DNA of 64,000 bases from JAICMB01 sp963838885 (GTDB lineage: Bacteria > Acidobacteriota > Terriglobia > Bryobacterales > Bryobacteraceae), in the NCBI GenBank assembly GCA_963838885.1, contig CAWITB010000004.1:1-64000 (forward strand), written 5' to 3'. Below, one piece after another: positions 10,501 to 17,533 of the stretch. Made by a program: the position numbers and the translations under genes. Within the stretch, counting starts at the first letter, position 1; the number at the start of each line of letters is the position of its first letter. Below the pieces are notes generated by a model that saw only the letters and a list, made by a program, of their open reading frames with translations, did no database searches and was not told the origin of the DNA.

Positions 10501-10714
10501 CCGCGGCCGCGGAGTACCTGGCCGGCAGCGCTCCGCCATTCCATAAACGGGTCAGCCACGAGTTCGGAGGCGCTCCCAGGCGAGGATGGCCGGTGTTGTA
10601 AGTCGACGGAATAGGAGGAGCATTGTCGCCCAGCGCCGCCCATATGGCTGGGGCGAGCGCCAGCGCCATGATTCCAATGAAAAGGCGTTGCGGAACGAAT
10701 GATATCGGATTCAT
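4586..10714 (-). CDS. Giant secreted heparinase II/III-like protein with Ig, FN3, Kelch and dockerin modules
   Basis: A 2042-residue exported protein. Residues 1-27 form a signal peptide. About 220-560 are an alpha/alpha barrel-type region, followed by the heparinase II/III (alginate/oligo-alginate lyase) signature: H505, H507 and D509 in GHMHLDAGS, Y528, and H547-N548 in AIAHNTLT. That family cleaves uronic-acid polysaccharides by beta-elimination. Downstream lie an invasin-type Ig domain (about 960-1050), an FN3 domain (about 1150-1235), Kelch repeats (about 1250-1560) and several repeats built on SWNGSSW (about 1620-1970). The end is a type I dockerin-like pair: DLNGDGTVNIQD is a clear Ca-binding loop, while the second loop (about 2020-2040) is degenerate. 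ATG is preceded by AGGA at 9 bases. GC content looks lower than downstream genes. The substrate is unknown. Confidence 0.85.
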   Translation of the reverse strand: MNPISFVPQRLFIGIMALALAPAIWAALGDNAPPIPSTYNTGHPRLGAPPNSWLTRLWNGGALPARYSAAAGTATTGFDPTCTRQNCDGRDFRYLLTSYLASKAAGNPNTVWKNKLIALAALNGTWGRVVISDDSASIDSSACGTYCTLTDTNVNFLTGCNGTSCAGEYLGVMGLRFAVDSVTDANHVVIRRFSTGQPYPFPNGTNVKIRVLDTLMDTGESTYYFAMLYDWMYSDFTAQQQSDIQASLANLCLQFENDFVSSRYSPYNDEFYAGANGWIGKLGMFAAAIAIYPDTGATGLAHVRWGTDVLFNVMLPVWKQVMGTGGWHESWNDYINSNANVTMKAYIVGALLPWANATGNMPGFFTVDNPWLKNFAYLTMYMAKPDFTLEKLGAVSTTVFANEYSTCAGGNQMGALNGLAEIYNDSTLRGWARLVNGECSAGPDGFEPSAWPYYAPDNAANASTDRSGLPLCHNFTGWGTVVCRSGWGEDDTWMSFRYGDNFWGHMHLDAGSFTIFNRGSLAIDSGTYHAGSGGRHYGKYATQAIAHNTLTITDPADNYPAQLIEDMTSASPNVICEALPNDGGQRRVGSGWQTYFGTPGCGAPVTNVLMESPDTLGSWYLGRDYYHEGTLISYAASPDETAPRYVYMAADVTAAYNNPALPANVSNRTQRVQKFVRHIVFIPRNHAGYFVIYDQVTSTNPSFTKKWLLHSINQPVITGSKYVIQRGENISSKPYASAWPGGFMLPLLSYANSNCGINNGCYQYGGQLTGFAVATPNYAGAPVLTSVGGAGHEFDDGTGKNQNECQYGQDCADATDAWGLGNSAAGCPVGFICPTSDAGGEEPGAWRIEEQPYSSGTSSQDWFLNVMFASNLADTDAPQAVTAPPNLPAETVGATWSDSSHSYTITFPRTGTGGHIVIDGLLDEDLLSHAQQQPYQLQIVSGNGQSGPAGAPLASPLVVAVTDSSGNPVPNSLVYYAITRGSGLLSSTAATTDASGRASVILTQGTAATGSVNAVMAAPNGIAPVEFDSTVAASSASPTLSSFSCVPTSLAPGATATCTVTLSQAAGAGGVTITFSSNSPAITIPASVSVPAGLLTQTFTAVAGTLSTGQPTIVTATLNGAAQAVAVSLVVAATVPSVPQNLTATSISSSQINLAWTPSTDNAGVTGYRVFRNGSQIATPTASNYADTGLTASTSYSYTVSAVDAAGNVSGQSSVVQATTQSGSSGGISLTNGNWTMVKTNGFPEQMVGFGKLVYATGIKEAVMLEQYHGIGSEPDEALVGYNFPANRWDVLSLGGNFHSDTNPEAGHSVGMFTYDPNNNSFLYYCCHSGSNGVEMPLRMWWFDASGQVGRNKQTPLKPGLAQEAGAAFDVAHNIYVLFDNGNTWTYDPATNKWQQVTPKGTAPPSSAGAFPSMTYDSANQKIYLFGGGGNDIYTYDVPSNTWTLVAPTGAKPSVRDENSFAYDSTNNVFLAFGGRDSNGNFLNDSWIYDPTANAWTRLSPPQSPAVTGISSFSYLTYDSDDNAFILARVGVNGYANGAWNYNAAQTWLFRYKGNGPNPGSAPTTPQPISGGINHNATAWADEPALASDGLALYAAWIETGEPFDTSDGTWPHIYAAQLSGGTWNNLGNSYLALDSEWSGSNESHAPSLTVIGGAPWVSWYKYNDPAQPAPPIYVKSWNGSSWTGGAIGPGNTAGNFVTQGDSQIIGIGRKPYIAFLENNRTICYPWCNLLYVKSWNGSSWNLVGGGPLNKNSNYAAASSVADSVSITSDGANPIVAWTEYTASDFYNETSPQLYVSKWNGSSWQALGSSINNDGSDWAYNASITYLNNQPYIAWTERSAGGNAQVFVKTFNGTSWVTVGAGTLNKDTNTGWAFQPNLVADAATGNLYLSWIEQQAVGQRAQVYVSKFTGGAWTALGTTLNADPVLGSAQRVSLAVVGGQPTVGWGEVSFGSMRQVFIKQWNGSNWAQPNGSAQSPVPSTASPCDLNGDGTVNIQDVLIAVNQVLGVLPCSTADLLQNGQCSIIDVQRIVNASLGSGCVIGH

Positions 10715-11274
10715 TAGTTTTCCTGTGGAGTCTATTGGCGCCCGCGGCTTGCAGCCGTGCGGTTTGTTTGCGCCTCATGGTTGCGCGCGTCTGACGTACC
10801 TGAAATTACGAGATCTCGGCCGAAGTCCAACCCTATACTCTCAGCAAGTGAGGTAAAGCTATACCAATTAGGCGAGAAAACGCCGCCAGAGCGCGCAACG
10901 GCATGCCGAACGCAGAGTTCATCATAAAGTGCTTGGTTGGCTTCAATATAAAGGTAGTGTAATAGGCGAATTATTCTTCGCCCATTTGGCGCTTGATTTC
11001 GATTTGTGAAGAGGCTGCGGCGGGTCTCAATAATGTTGCGCGCTGAGCGCCTGTTGAACACGCCGCAAGCCAGGAGACCCAGGCGGCTCGCCGCGCACGG
11101 CGATGCAGGCGGGTATGGGATCCAAGAAACCGGCTGAGGCGTCGTGCTGCGCATTGACGCTGCAGGTCTGCGCGATAGGCAGTGCCCCTCGGGTACGCAG
11201 TTGGAACCGCGAAGCGCAAAGAATCAGGCCCGCTTCCGCGCGGCGTCTCCGATGTCCAGCAGGGACGTTGCTCC
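10715..11274. other. Gene-free stretch upstream of the lyase-like gene
   Basis: I see no convincing gene in these 560 bases. The left end holds the ribosome binding site of the leftward lyase-like gene. An inverted repeat GGCGAA/TTCGCC with a 6-base loop sits at 10965-10982 with AT-rich flanks. It could be part of the promoter or operator region of the leftward gene, but no consensus promoter is obvious. Confidence 0.4.
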
Positions 11275-12051
11275 CTAGGAGGGCCGGGAGCGGTGTCTCA
11301 CGGATTCCGGCGTGCAATTACGCGCGCGCCGGCAAATTCCGTCCCATACCCGCTTCAACAGAAGTTCACGGATCGCGTGCGACAGCGGCGACCAGAACGC
11401 TCCCGGCCCCATATAGTTGACGCCCAGAGATATGGTGGGATCGAGCGAGACAACCCAGTGGGCCCAACCGGCAGGCACAAAAACCGTGTCTCCCGGCCCG
11501 ATCGTGCACTCGACGGGACGGGCTTGGCGATATAGGGGAAAGCGCTCAAGATCGGGACGCTCGGGATTTACATTACAGTCGTATAGCACATGTTGCTGAT
11601 CGCGCGGAAAGAGAATCCAGCGCTTGCGGCCGACCAGTTGCGATAACCACGCGTGCGTTCCCCAGATATCTATATACAGAGGCGTCACCGCGCCCTTCGG
11701 TCCCACGAAGATGCGCGGATAGCGCAAACGCATAAAAGGCGGCAGCAGCGCAAACCAGTCGTGAAAGTATTTGGGAAAGCTGTAATCCGAGGCAAGTTCC
11801 GGATGGGCTAGCAGCAGTGCCCAGTTATCGCGGATGTAATAGGGAAACGATTGCCAATCCTTCTCTGTCATTCCGTCGATGTATTCGGCCGCATGCATGT
11901 GCGTTGCATCCTTTGGCTGGTACTTGTCGCCCTTGCAGCAATAGACGAGGACAGAATCGGAACCGTAGCTTCTTGAAAAACCCGAAGGTCCATCTTGAGC
12001 GCGCGCGCCAATCGTCGGCGATCGCGCGTGGACGCGCCGCCCCGTCTTCAT
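11275..12051 (-). CDS. JmjC/cupin_8 domain, frame-shifted from its N-terminal part
   Basis: A JmjC-like (cupin_8) beta-barrel domain. The core GTHAWLSQLVGRKRWILFP matches the JMJD6/FIH type, and FVPAGWAHWVV carries the distal metal histidine (H198). The usual HxD iron motif is YID (Y126-D128), so one of three metal ligands is replaced. Fe/2-oxoglutarate hydroxylase activity is therefore doubtful. The typical N-terminal piece of this fold (DDWRARSRWTFGFFKK) is encoded just upstream in another frame. The frames meet near 11965-11975 at FFKK/SYGSDSV, consistent with one extra base. The formal start at 12051 is therefore not the real N-terminus. The domain lies directly downstream of the TIR-NB-ARC frame on the same strand. 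Confidence 0.65.
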   Translation of the reverse strand: MKTGRRVHARSPTIGARAQDGPSGFSRSYGSDSVLVYCCKGDKYQPKDATHMHAAEYIDGMTEKDWQSFPYYIRDNWALLLAHPELASDYSFPKYFHDWFALLPPFMRLRYPRIFVGPKGAVTPLYIDIWGTHAWLSQLVGRKRWILFPRDQQHVLYDCNVNPERPDLERFPLYRQARPVECTIGPGDTVFVPAGWAHWVVSLDPTISLGVNYMGPGAFWSPLSHAIRELLLKRVWDGICRRARNCTPESVRHRSRPS

Positions 12052-12372
12052 CCTGCAGCCAGGACAGTTCCCACGCGCAGGTGTCCGCGACCTCGGTGTC
12101 CGCCCGCTCCATCGCGGACTCTCGCAGACGCGTGGTGACCTCAGCGGCTTCGAGCGAGCGCTCGTGCGCCTTCAGATATGCACAGACGTATGTGGCCAGC
12201 CTGACCGCAATACGCCAATCCGTATTGCAGCCCCAACGAAAGGCGGAATCAAATTCGAAGAGTGCGGCCGCGCAAGGCTTGGGCCGCGTTCTCCAGTGCG
12301 AAAATGCGTCGTGCACGATTTCAACGTGAGCGCGGTGCAGCGCTTCGGGAGTCGCACGGCCGGCGCGCTAGG
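11971..12372 (-). pseudogene. TPR-like linker frame joining NB-ARC and JmjC parts
   Basis: Read in the third minus-strand frame, this stretch begins PRATPEALHRAHVEIVHDAF, directly continuing the NB-ARC frame that is lost near 12360. It runs through helical TPR-like sequence (WRIAVRLATYVCAYLKAHER and EAAEVTTRLRESAMERAD) to AIADDWRARSRWTFGFFKK, which is the start of a JmjC fold. The three frames together therefore look like one original coding unit with two single-base insertions. The TPR part is short for a STAND protein, so an internal deletion is also possible. Confidence 0.5.
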
Positions 12373-13430
12373 CGGAAGCGGCGGGAGTCGACATCGATGG
12401 GATCGAGACAGCGGTCTCCAACCAGACGGGTTGTGGCCTCGAGCGCCTGCTTAACGTCCATTCCCGCAATTGCGGCGGCAAGTTCCAGCGCGACATCTTG
12501 CGGCCGGCAAATCGCTGCCGCCCTCCACAGCTTACCCTCCCTGGTATCCGCGAGCGGATCGGCCGCGGGGCACGGCTCCGCGCCGTCGATCGAAAGAATG
12601 CGGCAGTGCCGCGGCAAATTCAAATCGCGCCGCTTGGTCGTAATCAAAAGCGATGCTCGGCCCTCTGGCGCTGCGATGACGGGTAGCTCGCACATGAGAT
12701 CGTCGAGAATAACAAGCAAACGGTGTTCCTGGAGAACGCGACTCAAACGCGCGAAAGCCTCGGCCGCCCGCCCTTCGAGCGTCACGCCGAGCAGCGCCGC
12801 AAGCTCTCCGGCAACCGAGATCTGAGAAAGGCCGCCGCACGCAACCCACAGGATGTCGCGAAAATGAGGGCTGCATCGGCGCGCGAATTCCTGCGCTAAC
12901 GCCGATTTTCCGCTACCAGCCCATGGGTTCACCACAGTGATGCTCGCGGCGTTGTCGACGGCCTCCTTCCAAAAAAGGTCGATCTCGCGATCGCGCCCTA
13001 CGAACCACGGCAGACGAGCAGGCTGAAACGACGGCTGTTCGGGACGCCCATGCAGGTCCACGGCCCACAACTCCAGGCGCCGAAGAGCTTGATCATCCCA
13101 GCGGATGAAGTGCCGTCGTTCGAGCATCGGTGGGTAAGGACAAGGGGCCGCCAGAACGGACAAGATGGGTGGAGCGGCATTGTGGCCGATGTGGTCGAGC
13201 AGCGCTTCCCAACGTTCTCGCGGCAGCCGTTGCGGAATGGCATCGGGCGATAGCAGCAGCACAATGCCTGCCGAAGACAGGCCGCCGTCCCACGCATCGG
13301 CCAGACTTTGCGCAGCCCCGCGGCCGCAAGGCTCCAGCCAGACCTTTGCTTCCACTCGATCCAAATGCGCCTGGATCGTTGCCGCTAATTCCCGATCTGC
13401 CGGAGCGTGGCAAAGATACAAATCGATCAT
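12321..13430 (-). CDS. TIR-NB-ARC (STAND) protein, C-terminus lost by a frame shift
   Basis: Residues 1-110 are a TIR-like fold (LYLCHAPAD start, strands VWLEP and GIVLLLSPDA, ERWEALL). About 138-300 are NB-ARC: VGRDREI, P-loop AGSGKSA (171-177) and Walker B LLVILDD (238-244). TIR-STAND proteins act as NAD-consuming or signalling switches, many in anti-phage defence; that role is inferred here. The TIR catalytic glutamate cannot be assigned with confidence. The last about 17 residues (RRPCDSRSAAPRSR) are out of frame. The natural sequence continues in another frame into TPR-like and JmjC sequence. ATG at 13430; no strong ribosome binding site. No phage or recombinase genes are adjacent. Confidence 0.75.
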   Translation of the reverse strand: MIDLYLCHAPADRELAATIQAHLDRVEAKVWLEPCGRGAAQSLADAWDGGLSSAGIVLLLSPDAIPQRLPRERWEALLDHIGHNAAPPILSVLAAPCPYPPMLERRHFIRWDDQALRRLELWAVDLHGRPEQPSFQPARLPWFVGRDREIDLFWKEAVDNAASITVVNPWAGSGKSALAQEFARRCSPHFRDILWVACGGLSQISVAGELAALLGVTLEGRAAEAFARLSRVLQEHRLLVILDDLMCELPVIAAPEGRASLLITTKRRDLNLPRHCRILSIDGAEPCPAADPLADTREGKLWRAAAICRPQDVALELAAAIAGMDVKQALEATTRLVGDRCLDPIDVDSRRFRLARRPCDSRSAAPRSR

Positions 13431-13837
13431 GCCGCGCCACTCAGCCGAGCGTCTCTCTCATGCTTTCGAGCATCACATGTTACTCGGCGGAGCGGCCGAA
13501 CCGTAAGCGGCCGCGCTCTGGCCCGATCTGTTTCGCGAACCGCAATCGGCCCGTGGACATGAGCCTGTCGACCAAACCGGAATCGCGCATTCCGCCCCCG
13601 CGGCCTGCCACATCTCGCGAACCGGCAGCCCCGGCGCTCTGCTAGGTGATCATCGCTCGATCGTATTGTGCGACCTCGTCCTTCTTGCAGCCCAAGTCAC
13701 AGCCCAATAAATTCCGCCGCCTCGCCTCGCCGCGATTCAAACGTTTCTTAGCCCAGCGCGGATATTTCGAAATCGGGAGTCTCGCGCATTCCCGGACTGC
13801 CTCAGTTCGGGAACGCGCGCCAGCCGGGCATGCGATT
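13431..13837. other. Intergenic stretch between divergent genes
   Basis: About 400 bases lie between the leftward TIR gene and the rightward quinoprotein gene. I see no supported gene, RNA or repeat in it. The right end leads into the TATAAT box at 13838. Confidence 0.4.
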
Positions 13838-13843
13838 TATAAT
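13838..13843 (+). promoter_or_regulatory. TATAAT box 8 bases before the start codon
   Basis: A perfect TATAAT lies 8 bases upstream of the ATG at 13852. Transcription normally starts 6-8 bases after the -10 box, so the transcript would begin at or next to the start codon (leaderless). No Shine-Dalgarno sequence lies in between, which fits. Confidence 0.5.
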
Positions 13844-13851
13844 ACCCTCAC

Positions 13852-15648
13852 ATGCTCCGATGTTTTATCGCGTGTTTGCTCGCCGCCTCGTTTGCGGCGG
13901 CCCAGGACAACTCCGGCGCGCCCAATGGCAAAGCCCTGTGGGATAAGAATTGCGCCTTCTGCCACCGCGCGGGAGGCGAGAATCGGACGCCTTTGCCCGA
14001 CGCGCTCGCGCAGCTCTCGCGCCAGGCCATTGTCGCAATCTTGGAGAACGGCGCAATGAAACAGCAAGGAGCGTCGCTCACTCCGGCCGAGCGCGCCGCC
14101 ATCGCGCGCTTTCTGTCGAAAGAGACGGGAACGAAAACCCTCGCGGCGGCTTCGAACGCTTGTCCTTCCGGCGGAGCGCTCAGCGGCATCTCGGGCTGGA
14201 ATGGCTGGGGCGCCGATGCGGTCAACTCACGGTACCAACCCGCCAAGCAAGCCGGAATGACGGCGGCCGACCTTCCCCATCTGAAGCTCACATGGGCCTT
14301 CGGGTTTCCTAATTCACTGAGCGTTTTCGGCCAGCCCACCATCGCCGGCGGACGTCTCTTCTTCGGAAGCGGCGATGGGACGGTCTATTCGCTAGACGCC
14401 CGCACGGGCTGCGTATACTGGACCTTCAAAGCTCCGACCACGGTTCGCTCCCCCATTGCGATCGAGCGGTTGGGCGCATCCGGCTACGCCGCCTATTTCG
14501 GCGATGGCCGCGCCAACGCTTATGCCGTCGATGCGCAAACGGGCGAGTTGATCTGGAGCGTCAAAGTAGAGGACCATAAGCTCGCCGGCATTACCGGCGG
14601 CCTGCGTGTTTACGATGGCCGCGTGTTCGTTCCGGTGCGCTCCGGAGCCGAAGAAATGATGGCAGGCAATCCCAAATACGCCTGCTGCACGTTCCGCGGA
14701 AGCGTCGTGGCGCTCGATGCCGCGACCGGAAAACGGATCTGGAAGACGTTCACGATTCCCGATGCGCCCGCGGCCACCCGCAAGAACACCTCCGGGGTGG
14801 ATCTGTATGGTCCTTCGGGAGCGGCGGTGTGGTCATCGCCGACCGTCGACGTGAAGCGCAAGGTTATCTATGTTGGCACCGGAAACAACTACTCCGATCC
14901 CGTGACGAAGTACAGCGACGCCGTAATAGCGCTCGACATGGAAACGGGCTCAATGCGCTGGGTGAAGCAGCTCAGCGGCGGCGACGTCTGGAATTACAGT
15001 TGTGCGATGCCCGATAAAGCGAGTTGCGCGGAAAAGCCCGGCGGCGATACCGATGTCGGGACGTCGCCGATTCTCAAAACGCTCGCCAATGGGCGGGACA
15101 TTATCGTGGTGGGCCAGAAGTCCGGTTTCGTGCATGCGCTCGATCCGGACAAGCGCGGCGAAATCGTGTGGCAAAACCGCATCGGCAAGGGCAGCGCGCT
15201 CGGCGGCGTGCTGTGGGGTCTGGCGGCCGATAACGACGTCGTATACGCGCCGCTGTCCGACGTTCTGGTCCCGGGGGGAGGCGGCGGATTATTCGCGCTG
15301 CGCATCGCGACGGGGGACAAGGTCTGGTATGCGCCGCCGGCCGATCCCGCCTGCAAAGAGACGAAGGGCTGCAGTCCGGCGCAAATGGCGCCGGTGACGT
15401 TGATCGATGGTGCCGTGTTTTCCGGCTCCATGGATGGACATCTTCGCGCCTATTCGACCGCCGGCGGAAAGATCGCGTGGGATTACGACACTTTGCGCGA
15501 TTTCGAGACCGTCAACGGCGTTAAGGCCCACGGAGGATCCCTGAACGCCACCGGTCCGACCATCGCGAACGGGATGCTGTTTGTGACATCGGGATACGCG
15601 CAGCTCACGGGCATGCCCGGAAACGTTTTGCTGGCGTTCACGAAATAA
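13852..15648 (+). CDS. Cytochrome c-containing quinoprotein (PQQ) dehydrogenase, polyvinyl-alcohol dehydrogenase-like
   Basis: A 598-residue periplasmic protein. Residues 1-18 are a signal peptide. Residues 25-100 are a c-type cytochrome domain with heme motif CAFCH (C34, C37, H38). From about 115 to the end is an eight-bladed PQQ propeller with repeated W-docking strands (GDGTVYSLDARTG, NAYAVDAQTGELIW, VVALDAATGKRIW, VIALDMETGSMRW). This order, heme domain first, resembles polyvinyl alcohol dehydrogenase (cytochrome). It would oxidise an alcohol and pass electrons through its own heme to the respiratory chain. Substrate is unknown. PQQ biosynthesis genes are not in the window. The hydroxyacid dehydrogenase follows after 13 bases, probably in the same transcript. 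Confidence 0.85.
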   Translation: MLRCFIACLLAASFAAAQDNSGAPNGKALWDKNCAFCHRAGGENRTPLPDALAQLSRQAIVAILENGAMKQQGASLTPAERAAIARFLSKETGTKTLAAASNACPSGGALSGISGWNGWGADAVNSRYQPAKQAGMTAADLPHLKLTWAFGFPNSLSVFGQPTIAGGRLFFGSGDGTVYSLDARTGCVYWTFKAPTTVRSPIAIERLGASGYAAYFGDGRANAYAVDAQTGELIWSVKVEDHKLAGITGGLRVYDGRVFVPVRSGAEEMMAGNPKYACCTFRGSVVALDAATGKRIWKTFTIPDAPAATRKNTSGVDLYGPSGAAVWSSPTVDVKRKVIYVGTGNNYSDPVTKYSDAVIALDMETGSMRWVKQLSGGDVWNYSCAMPDKASCAEKPGGDTDVGTSPILKTLANGRDIIVVGQKSGFVHALDPDKRGEIVWQNRIGKGSALGGVLWGLAADNDVVYAPLSDVLVPGGGGGLFALRIATGDKVWYAPPADPACKETKGCSPAQMAPVTLIDGAVFSGSMDGHLRAYSTAGGKIAWDYDTLRDFETVNGVKAHGGSLNATGPTIANGMLFVTSGYAQLTGMPGNVLLAFTK

Positions 15649-15661
15649 CGGTCGCGCGTGG

Positions 15662-16591
15662 ATGTCGATTCATCCCAAACTCGTCATCCCCGACGATTGC
15701 CCGCCGGTTCTCGCCTCCAGCCGGGCATTTGAGAAGCTGCGTCAAATCGCGGATATCGGATACTTCGATACGCTCCCCGGATCCACGGAGGAATTGGCCG
15801 AGCGCATTCGCGGCGCCACATTGGTCATTAACATCCGGTCTTCCTCGCGCTTCACCGCCGCCGTCTTCGAGAGCTGCCCGGGTCTGCGGCTGCTGTCGAT
15901 CTGGGGAACCGGGACGGACAACGTGGATCTGACGGCGGCCGCAAAGCACGGAGTCGTCGTTACGAACACACCCGGCGTATCCGCGTTTTCCGTCGCTGAA
16001 CATGCTTTGACGCTTATGCTGTCTGTTGCGCGCCACATCCCCGAACAGGATGCGGCGGTGCGCCGGGGAGAGTGGCCGCGCGGCCAAAGCATCGAATTGC
16101 GCGGCAAGACTCTGGGCGTGATCGGACTGGGAGCGATTGGCCGCCGTTTTGCGGAGCTGGGCCGCGCCATCGGCATGCGCGTGACAGCGTGGACCCTGCA
16201 TCCCAACCCCGCCTTCGAAATCGAGCTGGTCGAACTGGACCAACTGCTTCGCTCGAGCGATGTCGTCTCGATTCACCTGCGCCTCTCCGATCGCACGAGA
16301 GGAATGATTGGACCGCGTGAGTTCGGACTCATGAAAAAGACGGCCATTCTGGTGAATACGGCCCGCGGCGCAATCATCGACGAAGCGGCGTTAATTGAAG
16401 CGCTCGCAACCAAGCAAATCGCCGCGGCGGGTCTCGATGTCTTCAGCGCCGAGCCGTTGCCGCCGGAACATCCTCTCACGAAGCTGCCAAACGTTGTATT
16501 GACGCCGCACTCCGCCGGAATCACGCCGGAGGCGCTGGAAGCGGGTCTGCAAATGGCCGTCGACAACGTCCTGAATTTTCTCGGGTTTTAA
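15662..16591 (+). CDS. D-2-hydroxyacid dehydrogenase (phosphoglycerate dehydrogenase-like)
   Basis: A 309-residue cytoplasmic NAD-dependent dehydrogenase. The Rossmann motif GLGAIG is at 155-160, and the catalytic Arg-Glu-His set is seen as R235 (NTARGA), E264 (SAEPLPPEHPL) and H283 (TPHSAG). The family reduces 2-keto acids to D-2-hydroxy acids or the reverse (phosphoglycerate, glyoxylate/hydroxypyruvate, lactate). The specific substrate cannot be told. There is no C-terminal ACT domain as in regulated SerA. It begins 13 bases after the quinoprotein gene, so co-expression in alcohol or hydroxyacid metabolism is plausible. Confidence 0.85.
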   Translation: MSIHPKLVIPDDCPPVLASSRAFEKLRQIADIGYFDTLPGSTEELAERIRGATLVINIRSSSRFTAAVFESCPGLRLLSIWGTGTDNVDLTAAAKHGVVVTNTPGVSAFSVAEHALTLMLSVARHIPEQDAAVRRGEWPRGQSIELRGKTLGVIGLGAIGRRFAELGRAIGMRVTAWTLHPNPAFEIELVELDQLLRSSDVVSIHLRLSDRTRGMIGPREFGLMKKTAILVNTARGAIIDEAALIEALATKQIAAAGLDVFSAEPLPPEHPLTKLPNVVLTPHSAGITPEALEAGLQMAVDNVLNFLGF

Positions 16592-16623
16592 ATCCTGCGT
16601 TATACTTAATCCCAAGCTAATCG

Positions 16624-17339
16624 ATGAAATGTTTAAAACCGTTCCGATATTCCTGTGTCTGCCAATAGCCGCCGCCGCACAGGACCAGGATCCGGCCGCG
16701 ACCGCCAACTCCCCAGGCTTCCGCCGATCCCATGAACGCGACGGCCGTCAGTGGGTTGCATTTCCTCGCTCTCGGACCGGCGTTCACCTCCGGGCGCGTC
16801 GCCGGTTTTGCCGTCGACCCGCGCGACTCGAACAAGTATTTTGTGGCTGTGGCATTGGGTGGCGTGTAAAGATGGCCAACGACGGCACGACCTGGACGCC
16901 GGTGTTCGACAGCCAGGGATCGTATTTGATCGGAACCGTCATCATCGACCCCAAGAATCCGTCCACCATCTGGGTCGGCACGGGTGGAAACAACACCAGC
17001 GCAGCGTATCCTACGGCGACGGCGTTTATAAGAGCGAGGATGGTGGACATACGTGGCACAATATGGGGCTGCGCAAGTCCGAGCACATCGCGCGGATTTT
17101 AATTGACCCGCGCGATTCGAACGTGGTGTATGTGGCCGCTCCGGGGCCTGATCGATAATGATCTCCGGGCCCTCGAAAAGCAGCTCGATGCGGCTGGGCG
17201 CGCCGTCGACTCCGGGGCGCCTTTTGGAGTGGCGCGGCAGGCAATAGAGGCAGGGAATTGCGAGGAACAGGCCAAGATGTTGCGTCTGGAGGAGTTTGCG
17301 GTTCGCGGCGGGAGTGGCGCACGCACACTTCGGGCCTGA
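16624..17339 (+). pseudogene. Decayed VPS10/sortilin-like BNR-propeller protein
   Basis: Remnant of a large secreted propeller protein common in Acidobacteria. A signal peptide (MFKTVPIFLCLPIAAAAQ) starts at 16629. Then, in changing frames, come ALGPAFTSGRVAGFAVDP, DGTTWTPVFDSQGSYLIGTV, IWVGTGG, and YGDGVYKSEDGGHTWHNMG with RILIDPRDSNVVYVAA, which are typical BNR/VPS10 blades. At about 17146 the sequence jumps to LIDNDLRALEKQLDAAG, resembling the C-terminal tail of such proteins. That implies a large internal deletion, since intact members are around 1000 residues. At least three frame changes occur. The following 180 bases to 17520 contain no recognised gene. Confidence 0.6.
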
Positions 17340-17533
17340 GCGTGAGCGGGGCGAATCGGTTCGAGACGCGGGTTGCGGACATGGGTAGAAAGGTTTGGTT
17401 TGGCGCCATCATTATGGGGCAGGCTGTCGCGGGGCGCGGGGGAAAGGGGATTGGGGAGATTGATTTCCAGCATAAGGCTGTGATAGATGCGGCGGCGCGA
17501 ATTTTTGGAAAAGGCGGTCACTGAGGCGCCGGA

